Of a stretch of 40,663 nucleotides of DNA, positions 7,960-16,000 are shown in pieces. The stretch's first letter is position 1, and each line of letters opens with the position of its first letter. The notes beneath the pieces are model-generated. The model was given only the letters and a program-made list of their open reading frames with translations, had not been told where the DNA came from and searched no databases. The translations under genes and the position numbers were made by a program. Origin of the DNA: an uncultured Acidimicrobiaceae bacterium (GTDB taxonomy: Bacteria; Actinomycetota; Acidimicrobiia; Acidimicrobiales; Aldehydirespiratoraceae); assembly GCA_913041415.1 (NCBI GenBank), contig CAJWHS010000014.1, forward strand, positions 1 to 40,663. The letters are read 5' to 3'.

Positions 7960-9072
7960 ATGCGACGCCTTTTTGTGATTCTATTTCTCACCGTGCTCAC
8001 GTCGGCCTGTGGCGGTGGCGACGACCCCGCCACCTCCGAGGGGCCGGGCGTCGGCGCCGCAGACACCGGAACAGGAGACGACACGGCGACAACCGCACCG
8101 CCAGAGACGACCACGGCTCCGTCGACCACGACCACGACGACAACAGAGGCACCGACCGCCGTCTCGCAGGTACCCGCGCCGGCGGCGACGACCGTCACCG
8201 ATCTGCTCTCCCTCGACCGGCCGGTCGTCGCAGCGCACGGCGGTGGTGACCGCGCCTACCCGCACTCGACGATGTACGCCTTCGTCGAGGCCGCTCTCGT
8301 GGGCGCCGACGTACTCGAAATGGATCTCCAGATGACCGCCGACGGCGTCCTCGTCGTCCACCACGACGCAACGGTCGACGGGCGCACCGAGACGACCGGA
8401 CGAGTGCGCGACCTCACCGTCCTTGAACTCCAGGAACTCGACAAGGCCTATTGGTTCCACGACCGCGGCGAGGAGCGGGATCTCCCCGACGACCAGTACC
8501 CATTCCGGGGCATGCGAACGGGCGATGTTGAACCGCCAGCCGGCTACACCGCCGACGACTTCAAGATCGAGACCTTCCAAACCCTCGCCGAGACGTTCCC
8601 CGACCACGTGCTCGACCTTGAGATCAAGGTCCCGCTCAACGATGCCGGCGAAAATGACGTCGCCTACGCGATCGAGGCCGCCCGGGTACTCGCCGCTGCG
8701 ATCGAGGAACTCGACCGGACCGACTCGGTGATCGTCACCTCGTTCTCGAGTGACGTGATGATCGCCTTCCGGGAATTCGCCCCCGATGTCGCAACCAGCC
8801 CAGGCGAGGACGAGATGGTGGCCTGGTACCTCGGAACCGGCGGAATCGCCGAGCAGGACGTGCTTGCGCAGCTCCCGCCCGAGCGTATCGGTATCGACGT
8901 CCTCGATCCCGAACTCATCGCCCGCATCCATGCCGAAGGCATCGGCGTGTGGATCTGGCCGAACTCCGATGACCAAGAGAACGAGGCGTTCTATCGTTCG
9001 CTGTTCGAACTCGGGATCGATGGCGTCATCGCCGGTGTTCCAGCGGAGGGCGTCGCAGCTGCGCTCGGCTGA
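7960..9072 (+). CDS. glycerophosphodiester phosphodiesterase lipoprotein
   Basis: This is a secreted, lipid-anchored phosphodiesterase that would hydrolyse glycerophosphodiesters to glycerol 3-phosphate and an alcohol. The signal peptide MRRLFVILFLTVL ends in the lipobox LTSAC, followed by a Gly/Asp- and Thr-rich linker of about 60 residues. The GDPD domain begins near residue 85 with RPVVAAHGGGDRAYPHST, where the family usually has HRG...ENT. It continues with LEMDLQMTADGVLVVHHD, which holds the catalytic Glu, Asp and second His, and LDLEIKVP. The C-terminal DGVIAGVP replaces the usual DGIITD.P. The HGG and PHST variants are mild departures. Length is 370 aa. Confidence 0.88.
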   Translation: MRRLFVILFLTVLTSACGGGDDPATSEGPGVGAADTGTGDDTATTAPPETTTAPSTTTTTTTEAPTAVSQVPAPAATTVTDLLSLDRPVVAAHGGGDRAYPHSTMYAFVEAALVGADVLEMDLQMTADGVLVVHHDATVDGRTETTGRVRDLTVLELQELDKAYWFHDRGEERDLPDDQYPFRGMRTGDVEPPAGYTADDFKIETFQTLAETFPDHVLDLEIKVPLNDAGENDVAYAIEAARVLAAAIEELDRTDSVIVTSFSSDVMIAFREFAPDVATSPGEDEMVAWYLGTGGIAEQDVLAQLPPERIGIDVLDPELIARIHAEGIGVWIWPNSDDQENEAFYRSLFELGIDGVIAGVPAEGVAAALG

Positions 9073-9077
9073 CCGAG
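9064..9077 (+). terminator. weak hairpin between convergent genes
   Basis: CTCGG, the loop CTGA and CCGAG form a 5-bp stem that overlaps the GDPD stop codon. There is no T-run. It could serve either convergent gene; evidence is weak. Confidence 0.2.
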
Positions 9078-9121
9078 TTGTACCGGAATCTCCGCGCTGC
9101 CGGCTGAAGGTCGGTGGCGCG

Positions 9122-9580
9122 TCACTCGCCGATATCTTCGTTCCAGAGCTCGGGCTCGTCGGCGATGAACTCGGTCATCATTTCCACGCACTGGGGATCG
9201 TTGGCGCGCACGAGTTCGACGCCACGTGACTCGAGGTACGACTCGGCTCCCATGAAAGTCTCGTTCTCACCGATCACGATGCGAGGGATGCCGTAGAGCA
9301 GCGCCGCGCCCGTGCACATATCGCACGGCGACAAGGTCGTGTAGAGCGTGGCTCGTCGATAGTCGGCGGCGGAGCGTCGCCCTGCGTTTTCAAGACAGTC
9401 AGTCTCACCGTGGAGGATGGCGCTGCCGTTCTGGACGCGACGGTTGTGGCCTCGACCGACAATCTCGCCGTCGATCATTAACGACGAGCCGATCGGGATA
9501 CCGCCCTCGGACCGGCCGATCCTCGCTTCCTCGATCGCCGCAGCGAGGCCACGACGATCGTCGTCGGAGAGTTCGGGCAT
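9122..9580 (-). CDS. cytosine deaminase, yeast Fcy1 type
   Basis: This is a zinc hydrolase of the cytidine deaminase fold, predicted to convert cytosine to uracil and ammonia. The similarity to yeast Fcy1 extends along the whole 152 residues: GGIPIGSSL, GRGHNRRVQNGSAILHGE, LYTTLSPCDMCTGA, YGIPRIVIGEN and the C-terminal WNEDIGE. Zinc ligands His57, Cys86 and Cys89 and the catalytic Glu59 are present, as is the base-contacting Asn46. Most bacterial cytosine deaminases (CodA) belong to the unrelated amidohydrolase superfamily. The ATG shares one base with the stop of the TauD-like gene upstream, so the two are co-translated. Related substrates such as 5-methylcytosine or other cyclic amidines cannot be excluded. 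Confidence 0.9.
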   Translation of the reverse strand: MPELSDDDRRGLAAAIEEARIGRSEGGIPIGSSLMIDGEIVGRGHNRRVQNGSAILHGETDCLENAGRRSAADYRRATLYTTLSPCDMCTGAALLYGIPRIVIGENETFMGAESYLESRGVELVRANDPQCVEMMTEFIADEPELWNEDIGE

Positions 9581-10425
9581 CAGAACTCGTAGCTCCCGAT
9601 GCCGTAGAAGCCCGACGAGGCGGTCTTCGGCAGGCCGAACGGTTCGCCGATCGCTCCCGGCGTATGAGCGGCCGGTCGGTCACCGAGCACGCTCACCCGA
9701 CGCAGCTCGCGGCGCCCCTCCGTGTCGTTGACCATGATGTGGAGGGTCACCCGCTCGTCCCACATCACAACATCACCAGGCGACCACCGCCACCGGACGG
9801 AGAACTGGACCTGCTCCTGCCACCGAAAGAGGTACGACAGCAGCACCTGGGACTCCGGTCGCGACAACTGCGGAATCCGTCGCGAGAACTGCTTGTTGAC
9901 GAACAACGCCGGACGTCCCGTGTCGGGATGGGCACGCACCACCGGATGCTCGGCACTCTTGTCGCCGCGAGCGTCGTCGTGGATGCAGGTCAGCCCTGCG
10001 AGGAAACCCTGCATCGCCGGCGAGAGCGAGTCGTGCGCCGCATGACCATCGATGAACATGGTGTCGCCGCCGTGAGAGGGGCAGTCGACCATGTGCAGCA
10101 GCGCGATCGCCGGTGGCTGCTCGAGGAAGGTGGCGTCGGTATGCCAGAGATCGGCCTTGACCTGGTGCATCGAGTCGAGGCTGATCACCTCCGGGATGTC
10201 AGGGTCGACCGAGTCGAGATACGGCACCGGGTCGACCGTGCCGAAAAGACCGGCGATGTCGCGCAGGCCACGAAGCGAGGGGTCGATGCCCGGCAGCGCC
10301 AGCATCAAGTGGTCACCCAGTGCCTTGGTGAGCTGAGCAACGACGCCATCGTCGATGGCGTCGAGGTCGAGTCCGTGCACTTCGGCACCCATTCTGGCCA
10401 CCGGCCGGATGTCCAAGTCGCTCAT
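9580..10425 (-). CDS. TauD/TfdA family 2-oxoglutarate dioxygenase
   Basis: This is a non-haem Fe(II) dioxygenase of unknown substrate (281 aa). The iron triad appears as His-x-Asp in WHTDATFLEQPP and the distal His in DERVTLHIMVND. The 2OG-binding Arg is in RRELRRVSVLGD. The family phrase GGDTMFIDGHAAHDSLSP is typical of TauD-like enzymes. The start ATG follows GGAGAAGG and opens MSDLDIRPVARMGAEVHGLDL, which fits the TauD N-terminus. It is the first gene of a two-gene operon with the cytosine deaminase. Family members release sulfite or phenol, or hydroxylate amino acids and purines; the coupling suggests a nitrogen-heterocycle substrate, but that is inference. Confidence 0.87.
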   Translation of the reverse strand: MSDLDIRPVARMGAEVHGLDLDAIDDGVVAQLTKALGDHLMLALPGIDPSLRGLRDIAGLFGTVDPVPYLDSVDPDIPEVISLDSMHQVKADLWHTDATFLEQPPAIALLHMVDCPSHGGDTMFIDGHAAHDSLSPAMQGFLAGLTCIHDDARGDKSAEHPVVRAHPDTGRPALFVNKQFSRRIPQLSRPESQVLLSYLFRWQEQVQFSVRWRWSPGDVVMWDERVTLHIMVNDTEGRRELRRVSVLGDRPAAHTPGAIGEPFGLPKTASSGFYGIGSYEF

Positions 10426-10648
10426 GAGGCCCTTCTCCGTGTGGACTCGGGAGCTTAGGGCCTCAATGCCCCGCAGACGAGATGGCAGTCCTCGGCGACC
10501 GAGGGCGGATTCGGCACCATCGGATCACGCCAGAGATGCCCTGCCGGTCATCGGGCTTCACCTAGACACAGGGTCATTGAGCTTCATCCTTCGAGACGAG
10601 GCTTCGCTCACACCCCGACATCGCCCGCCGCCACTACGCCGACCTGGC
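10426..10648. other. intergenic region with one hairpin (10490-10504)
   Basis: These 223 bases separate the TauD-like gene from the end of the MFS gene, both on the minus strand. They contain the TauD ribosome site and a perfect hairpin, CCTCGG-CGA-CCGAGG, that could terminate MFS transcription or sit in the TauD leader. No T-run, known riboswitch or small ORF is evident to me. This is the longest non-coding stretch in the window. Confidence 0.4.
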
Positions 10649-11875
10649 CTAACGCGCCTCGTGAGGGGTCGGGCTCGGCGGACGACGACCGGTCTCGCCG
10701 ATCATCAGCGCGATCCAGGCGACACCGGCGAGCAGGATGCCACCGAGCACGAAGGCCGAGACGTCGAGCCCGGCGACGTCCGCGACGACACCGACAACGA
10801 GCGGGCCGAGAAAGAGGCCCAGATTCGACACCATGGTGAACCCGGCAAGGTACGGGCCCTCTTCGCCCTCAGGGGCGAGGTCGGCTCCGAGGGTCAGGAC
10901 CGCACCCGAGGTAACGCCGTTCCCGGCGCCGATCAGCACGCTGGCGATCGCGACGTCGGTGGCGTCGTCGGCGAGGCCTAGCAACACCAACCCGATCGCC
11001 ATGACCGTGAAAGCTGGGACGATCGAATAGAGCCGTCCGAAACGGTCCATGATCACGCCCGAAATGGGAAAGACGACGAAGTCGATCACGGTGCCAACGG
11101 CAAGGAGGCCCCCAATCTCCGCGACCGAGAGCCCAAGTCGATCGGCGACCAGCGGGATAATCACGTAGCGACCTTCCCGGCCGGCCTGGATCAGCATCGG
11201 GCCGACGCCGCCTCGGGCCACCCGGCCTCGGTGACGACGCAACGATGCTCGCACCGCCACCGGCGGGGCGGCATCAACGATGCGCTGGTCCTCGCGGCCA
11301 CCGGGGAGGATCCAGAAGACGGCACCGACCGCCATGACGGCGCCAGCGAGCACGAAGGCGGCTCGGAAGCTCACCGCCTCGGCGACCGCCCCACCGAGGA
11401 CAGGACCGATGACGAGCGCGAGTCGGTGCGTACCGCCCATACCCGAGTTGACGCGTCCCCGGAACCGGATCGGGACACCACGGGTGATGAAGAGTTGGCG
11501 CGACTGGCCCACCGATCCGAATCCGGAGCCCGCAACGAACCGTGCAAGAACCAACAGCAAAGCGGTCTCGGTAAGTCCGAACAGCACCACGCTCGTGGCC
11601 GCGGCAGCGATGGCGATAAGGAGCAGGTGATCGTTCGTACGCCGCTCCGCGAAAGAACTGGCAGGAATCCCGACGAGCGCAGCACCGACGCCGAAGGCCC
11701 CCATCACCACGCCGACCGCCGCAAGGCTGACACCAGTGTCCTCAAGGTAAAGTGGGACGATCGGCAAGATGATGCCGACGCCGAGCGTCATCATCGCGAT
11801 GGGCACGAAGAGCGGCGGGATCAACCGGCGCAACTCAGCCCACACGGACCGATCCGGATCGAGCTCCCGGGCCAC
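10649..11875 (-). CDS. major facilitator superfamily transporter
   Basis: This is a proton-coupled transporter or drug-efflux-like protein with about 12 hydrophobic segments. The MFS loop 2-3 region reads ASSFAERRTNDHLLL, and RFVAGSGFGSVGQSRQLFI covers helices 4-5. The second half opens after VRASLRRHRGRVARGG and includes GVIMDRFGRLYSIVP, the repeat of the loop motif. The track ORF starts at 12016 inside the SDR gene. I prefer the GTG at 11875, one base past the SDR stop, giving 408 residues starting VARELDPDRSVW. It is coupled to the SDR gene in one operon. The substrate is unknown. Confidence 0.85.
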   Translation of the reverse strand: MARELDPDRSVWAELRRLIPPLFVPIAMMTLGVGIILPIVPLYLEDTGVSLAAVGVVMGAFGVGAALVGIPASSFAERRTNDHLLLIAIAAAATSVVLFGLTETALLLVLARFVAGSGFGSVGQSRQLFITRGVPIRFRGRVNSGMGGTHRLALVIGPVLGGAVAEAVSFRAAFVLAGAVMAVGAVFWILPGGREDQRIVDAAPPVAVRASLRRHRGRVARGGVGPMLIQAGREGRYVIIPLVADRLGLSVAEIGGLLAVGTVIDFVVFPISGVIMDRFGRLYSIVPAFTVMAIGLVLLGLADDATDVAIASVLIGAGNGVTSGAVLTLGADLAPEGEEGPYLAGFTMVSNLGLFLGPLVVGVVADVAGLDVSAFVLGGILLAGVAWIALMIGETGRRPPSPTPHEAR

Positions 11876-11876
11876 G

Positions 11877-12656
11877 TCAGTCGCCAAGGTCAGGAGCCCA
11901 CGACGATCCGTTGATGTGGCCACCGCCGTCGACGAACAAGGTGTTGCCGGTGAGATAGCGGCTGGCATCGCTCGCAAGGAAGACTGCGACCGGTGCGATG
12001 TCGTCATCTGGATCACCCATGCGACCCATCGGGTTGCCGGCGTCGGCCGCCGCCTCGAGTTCCGGATTCTGTTGCATGACCCGCCGGAACGAGGCCGACT
12101 TCGCCGCCGGGCAGACCACGTTGACGGTGATGCCGGTCGACGCCCACTCGCGGGCAGCGGTGCGGCTCGCCGCCCGCAGCGCCTCCTTGGCGCTGTTGTA
12201 TTCGAGCGTGCCCATGTGCGCGTTGACCCCGTTGAGCGATGCCATGTTGATGATGCGGCCCCAGCCCTTCGGCTTCATCACGGCGTGCGCAGCGTTCATC
12301 GCCCAGAGCGGCCCCAGGAAACCGATGTCGAGACCACCTTGCACGAGCTCAGGCGTCTTGTGCTCGACCCGACTGATGCGACCACCGCCCCAGGCGTTGT
12401 TGACGAGCACGTCAAGCGTGCCGAAGTGATCAACGGCGGCCGTGACCGCCGACTCGACCTGGCTCTTGTCGGCGACATCGCACGCCACGAAGTGGCCGGC
12501 GTCGCCGAGCGAGCCGGCAACGGCGCGCCCCGTGTCCGGGTCGATCTCGGCAACAACCACTCGTGCCCCCTCGGCGGCGAACACCCGAGCAATGCCCGCA
12601 CCAATGCCGTCACCGGCCCCGGTGACGAGCGCGACCTTTCCCTCCAACTGCCCCAT
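11877..12656 (-). CDS. short-chain dehydrogenase/reductase
   Basis: This NAD(P)-dependent oxidoreductase is of the classical SDR type (259 aa). The cofactor motif is VALVTGAGDGIGAGIA, with an acidic residue at the end of the second strand (VVVAEIDPD) that favours NAD. The NNAWGG motif, the catalytic Ser in INMASLNG and the YNSAK motif are all present. The C-terminus VDGGGHINGSS is typical. The substrate is unknown. It is the first gene of an SDR-MFS operon and is divergent from an F420-type oxidoreductase gene only 49 bases away, suggesting joint control. Confidence 0.9.
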   Translation of the reverse strand: MGQLEGKVALVTGAGDGIGAGIARVFAAEGARVVVAEIDPDTGRAVAGSLGDAGHFVACDVADKSQVESAVTAAVDHFGTLDVLVNNAWGGGRISRVEHKTPELVQGGLDIGFLGPLWAMNAAHAVMKPKGWGRIINMASLNGVNAHMGTLEYNSAKEALRAASRTAAREWASTGITVNVVCPAAKSASFRRVMQQNPELEAAADAGNPMGRMGDPDDDIAPVAVFLASDASRYLTGNTLFVDGGGHINGSSWAPDLGD

Positions 12657-12662
12657 GCCGCG

Positions 12663-12668
12663 ACCGTA
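12663..12668 (-). promoter_or_regulatory. putative leaderless -10 of the SDR gene
   Basis: TACGGT is followed by six bases and the ATG at 12656. Confidence 0.45.
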
Positions 12669-12677
12669 TTCGGAATC

Positions 12678-12691
12678 GGGCGGGTCCGCCC
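12678..12691. promoter_or_regulatory. palindrome between divergent promoters
   Basis: GGGCGG-GT-CCGCCC is a perfect inverted repeat lying between the -10 hexamers of the SDR and LLM genes. The spacer is too short for a good RNA hairpin, so a protein operator is more likely. Confidence 0.35.
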
Positions 12692-12693
12692 AC

Positions 12694-12699
12694 TACGTT
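12694..12699 (+). promoter_or_regulatory. putative leaderless -10 of the LLM gene
   Basis: TACGTT is followed by six bases and the ATG at 12706. Confidence 0.45.
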
Positions 12700-12705
12700 T
12701 CGCCC

Positions 12706-13743
12706 ATGCTGCCCCACCCAGACGTCGCCCATCCCGAACTCGGCTTTTACACCCTCGCCGGTGCGCCCGAAACGACACGAGCGCTGATCGACGAAGTACG
12801 CGAGGCCGAGGACCTCGGTCTGGGATACGCCTTCGTCTCGGAGCGCTACTACAAGAAGGAGGCGGCGGTGCAGAGCGGTGCGGTCGGCGCGGTGAGCGAG
12901 AAGATCGCTATCGCCACCGGTGTCACCAACCACAACACGCGTCACCCGATGGTCACCGCCGGCTACGCCCACACCATGCAGAGCCTCACCGACGGCCGCT
13001 TCGTCCTCGGCCTCGGTCGCGGGATCACGCGGATGCAGGACGCGTTCGGCCTAGGCCGTATCTCCACGGCCCAGATGGAGGATTTCGCCGGACTCATGCG
13101 ACGTCTCTTTCGTGGCGAAGCGATCATCGGCCATGAAGGCCCGGCCGGAAAGTACCCCGTGCTCCACCTCAACGCCGGTCTTGATGAGCACCTCCCGATG
13201 GGGATCAGTGCCTTTGGCCCGGAGACACTGAAACTTGGCGGACGGGCGTTCGATCAAGTCATCCTGCACACCTTCTTCACCGAGGAGACGACTCGACGAT
13301 GCGTCGACACGGTGAAGCAGGCGGCCGTCGACGCAGGGCGAGATCCCGACGACGTGCAGGTCTGGTCGTGCTTCGCCGTCGTGAGCGACGAAATCAGCGA
13401 GGACGTCCGGCTCAAGAAGACGGTGGGGCGGCTCGCGACCTATCTCCAGGGCTACGGCGACCTGATGGTGAAGACCAACGGGTGGGATCCCGCCGCGCTC
13501 GATGCGTTCCATGCAGACGAGTTCGTCTCTACGTTCCGTGGCGCGCTCGACGATGTCGCCACGCCCGACCAACTCGCTCACGTCGCCACCTTGATCCCCA
13601 ACGAGTGGCTCACCCCAATGGCGACCGGGTCGCCGGCTCAGTGCGCCGAGGCGGTGAAGGGCCAGCTCGACATGGGCTGCGACGGCGTGATCATGCACGG
13701 CGTCAACCCGAGCCAGCTCCGCTCGGTGATCGAGGCCTACTGA
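12706..13743 (+). CDS. LLM-class F420-dependent oxidoreductase
   Basis: This TIM-barrel oxidoreductase of the luciferase-like family probably uses F420 (345 aa). It begins MLPHPDVAHPELGFYTLAGAP; the track ORF extends 88 codons further upstream through the SDR gene. Typical segments are EAEDLGLGYAFVSERYYKKEA, ATGVTNHNTRHPMVTAGYA and LTDGRFVLGLGRGI. The substrate is unknown. The end overlaps the convergent lysR gene by 7 bases. The short divergent spacing with the SDR gene suggests that the two oxidoreductases act on one compound. Confidence 0.88.
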   Translation: MLPHPDVAHPELGFYTLAGAPETTRALIDEVREAEDLGLGYAFVSERYYKKEAAVQSGAVGAVSEKIAIATGVTNHNTRHPMVTAGYAHTMQSLTDGRFVLGLGRGITRMQDAFGLGRISTAQMEDFAGLMRRLFRGEAIIGHEGPAGKYPVLHLNAGLDEHLPMGISAFGPETLKLGGRAFDQVILHTFFTEETTRRCVDTVKQAAVDAGRDPDDVQVWSCFAVVSDEISEDVRLKKTVGRLATYLQGYGDLMVKTNGWDPAALDAFHADEFVSTFRGALDDVATPDQLAHVATLIPNEWLTPMATGSPAQCAEAVKGQLDMGCDGVIMHGVNPSQLRSVIEAY

Positions 13744-14633
13744 GCAGCGGTTCGGGTGAGCTCAGTGATCGCGTTCGCGACGATCGTCTGCGGTTCGTCG
13801 ATCCGGCTCAGACGGACAAGCGCGACACGGGCGACAGCGTCAGCAACCTTCACATAGGCCACGTTGGGGAGCTGGAGTCGACGCACGCCCGCAGGTACGA
13901 GAGCGACCCCCTCCCCCGCCGCCACCAGACCAACGATCGTCGTGTACTCGGTTGCTTCGATCGCCGGGTCGTACCCGACGTCGTGACCGCCGAGCAGCGA
14001 CCGAAGTTCGGCGTGCAGCGAGGGTGAACTCGTTCGCGAGAACCCCACGAACGTCTCCCGCGTGAGCCGCCGCAGCGACACCGTCCGTTGACCGGCAACG
14101 GCGTGGTCAGCCGGCACGGCGAGCATGAATCGATCATGGCCAAGCACCGCCGAGTCGACTACCGGCCGAACCGGCACCGTACGAGCCAAGCCCAGGTCGA
14201 TGTCGCCATCGACGAGAGCTCGGGCCTGCTCATCAGACGACATGGTTTGGAGCTCGACATCGGCCTCGGGCCACGCCGAGCGAAACCGGTGAAGGAACCA
14301 TGGGACGAACTCAAAGGCGGTCGAGTCGACAAAACCCAGACGCAGACGACCACGGGCACCAATACGAAGCTCTTCCGCCGCCCGGGCAACCCCCTGCGCC
14401 GAGACCAAAAGCTGTCGTGCGTGCGGCAGAAGAGCTGCGCCGTCGGGAGTCAGCGCCACTCGCCGCGTGGTGCGCTCAAGGAGCGCAAGACTGAGGTCGG
14501 CTTCGAGCTGCCGGATCTGCTGACTGAGTGCCGGCTGGGCGATGTGAAGGCGGTCGGCGGCCCGTCCGAAGTGCAGTTCCTCGGCCACGGCGACGAAGGC
14601 GTCGAGGCGCCGCAGGTTCGCCAAGTCACTCAT
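13737..14633 (-). CDS. LysR family transcriptional regulator
   Basis: This is a DNA-binding regulator with an N-terminal winged helix-turn-helix (residues about 5-65: NLRRLDAFVAVAEELHFGRA, LHIAQPALSQQIRQLEADL) and a C-terminal two-lobed ligand domain beginning GRLRLGFVDSTAFEFVP. The 298 residues are normal. It is transcribed divergently from the sarcosine oxidase operon with 69 bases between the starts, the classic arrangement for a LysR activator and its target. By that logic it senses sarcosine or a precursor; this is inference. TATGAT lies 6 nt before the ATG. Confidence 0.93.
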   Translation of the reverse strand: MSDLANLRRLDAFVAVAEELHFGRAADRLHIAQPALSQQIRQLEADLSLALLERTTRRVALTPDGAALLPHARQLLVSAQGVARAAEELRIGARGRLRLGFVDSTAFEFVPWFLHRFRSAWPEADVELQTMSSDEQARALVDGDIDLGLARTVPVRPVVDSAVLGHDRFMLAVPADHAVAGQRTVSLRRLTRETFVGFSRTSSPSLHAELRSLLGGHDVGYDPAIEATEYTTIVGLVAAGEGVALVPAGVRRLQLPNVAYVKVADAVARVALVRLSRIDEPQTIVANAITELTRTAAQ

Positions 14634-14639
14634 CTACAA

Positions 14640-14645
14640 ATCATA
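14640..14645 (-). promoter_or_regulatory. putative leaderless -10 of lysR, with upstream motif
   Basis: TATGAT is followed by six bases and the ATG at 14633. TTCAGCAAGATTGA lies just upstream; it fits a T-N11-A LysR-type site and shares 12 bases with the promoter at 3845. Confidence 0.5.
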
Positions 14646-14690
14646 TCAATCTTGCTGAATTCCCTCCTTCACCCGCATGAGCGGATCGGG

Positions 14691-14696
14691 CAGACT
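14691..14696 (+). promoter_or_regulatory. weak leaderless -10 of the sox operon
   Basis: CAGACT is followed by six bases and the ATG of soxB. It departs from TANNNT at the first base, as might suit an activator-dependent promoter. Confidence 0.3.
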
Positions 14697-14702
14697 GAGT
14701 CG

Positions 14703-15998
14703 ATGGGGAAGAACAAACCACCGGCCAAGTACTCCGCGGTCGGGCTGCTCTGGAGAGGTCTCCGGAAGCAGTCGTGGCCGCGGGTCTGGCGTGAGCCGGA
14801 GTTCAAGAACACCTACGATGTGGTGATCATCGGCGGCGGCGTCCACGGGCTCGCTACGGCGTACTACTTGGCATCGAACCACGGCATCACCAACGTCGCG
14901 GTCATCGACAAGCAGTACCTCGGCAGCGGCGGATCAGGCCGAAACACCGCCATCGTTCGCTCGAACTATCTGACGCCTGAAGGCGTGGCGTTCTACGACC
15001 GCAGCCTCGACCTCTACCACTCGATGTCGAACGACTTGAACCTCAACGTGATGTTCAGCGAGCGCGGTCACCTGACCCTCGCCCACACCGACTCGGCACT
15101 GCGGACGATGAACTGGCGGGCCGAGGTCAACAAGCTGCAGGGCATCAACTCGTCGGTGATCACGCCGGCCGAGATCAAGAAGCTCGCCCCATCGCTCGAT
15201 GTCAGTGCCGACACCCGGTACCCGATCCTCGGCGCGCTCTACCACCCGCCCGGTGGCACGATCCGTCACGATGCCGTCGTGTGGGGGTACGCCCGCAGCG
15301 CCGATGCCTATGGCATCGACCTCCATCAAAAGACCGAAGTGCTCGACATCCTCGTCGAGGGAGGTTCCGGCCCCAAGGGCAAGGGCCCCGGCGGCAAGGT
15401 CACCGGCGTGCGCACCAGCAAAGGCGACATCCACGCACCGACCGTCGTGAACTGCACGGCCGGTTGGGCCAGCCAGCTGTCGAACATGACCGGCGTGACC
15501 CTCCCCATCACGACCCACCCGCTGCAGGCAGCCGTCACCGAACCGGTGAAGACCTTCCTGCCGACCGTGGTCGTGTCCGGTTCGCTGCACGTCTACGTCA
15601 GCCAGACCGACCGCGGCGAACTCGTCTTCGGCGCCTCGGTCGACCCCGTCGCTACCTACAACATGGGCGGCACACTCGAATTCACCGAAGAGCTCGCCGG
15701 GCACGTGCTCGAACTGATGCCGGGCATCTCAAAGATGCGCCTGCTGCGGCAGTGGGCCGGCCTCTGCGACATGACCCCCGACTACTCGCCCGTCATGGGG
15801 CCGACCCCGGTCGACGGGTTCTTTGTCGACGTCGGGTGGGGCACCTACGGCTTCAAAGCCGGACCCGTGTCAGGGGAACAGATGGCGGCCTGCGTCGCGA
15901 ACGGCGCCACGCCGGAACTCATCAAGCCCTTCGAACTCAGCCGTTTCACCGAGGGAACCCTCGTCGGTGAAAAGGGCGCTGCTGCGGTGGGGCACTGA
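14703..15998 (+). CDS. soxB: sarcosine oxidase beta subunit
   Basis: This is the catalytic subunit of heterotetrameric sarcosine oxidase, which oxidatively demethylates sarcosine to glycine, with the methyl group passed to tetrahydrofolate. It carries the FAD Rossmann motif at residues 39-50 (DVVIIGGGVHGL), preceded by WPRVWREPEFKNTYD, which is typical of SoxB. Other conserved segments are GSGGSGRNTAIVRSNYLTPEG and a C-terminal GLCDMTPDYSPVMGPTPVDG leading to WGTYGFKAGPVSGE. The ATG at 14703 gives 431 residues; the track start at 14088 runs through lysR. It is the first gene of a tight soxBDAG operon. Confidence 0.95.
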   Translation: MGKNKPPAKYSAVGLLWRGLRKQSWPRVWREPEFKNTYDVVIIGGGVHGLATAYYLASNHGITNVAVIDKQYLGSGGSGRNTAIVRSNYLTPEGVAFYDRSLDLYHSMSNDLNLNVMFSERGHLTLAHTDSALRTMNWRAEVNKLQGINSSVITPAEIKKLAPSLDVSADTRYPILGALYHPPGGTIRHDAVVWGYARSADAYGIDLHQKTEVLDILVEGGSGPKGKGPGGKVTGVRTSKGDIHAPTVVNCTAGWASQLSNMTGVTLPITTHPLQAAVTEPVKTFLPTVVVSGSLHVYVSQTDRGELVFGASVDPVATYNMGGTLEFTEELAGHVLELMPGISKMRLLRQWAGLCDMTPDYSPVMGPTPVDGFFVDVGWGTYGFKAGPVSGEQMAACVANGATPELIKPFELSRFTEGTLVGEKGAAAVGH

Positions 15999-16000
15999 TC

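Noticed and set aside
11769-13136. Plus-strand ORF of 455 aa
   Set aside because: It overlaps the SDR, MFS and LLM genes in wrong frames and has no family motifs.
14634-14702. Possible RNA element in the lysR-sox intergenic region
   Set aside because: The 69-bp region is explained by two promoters and a LysR-type site; no stable fold or known riboswitch core is visible.
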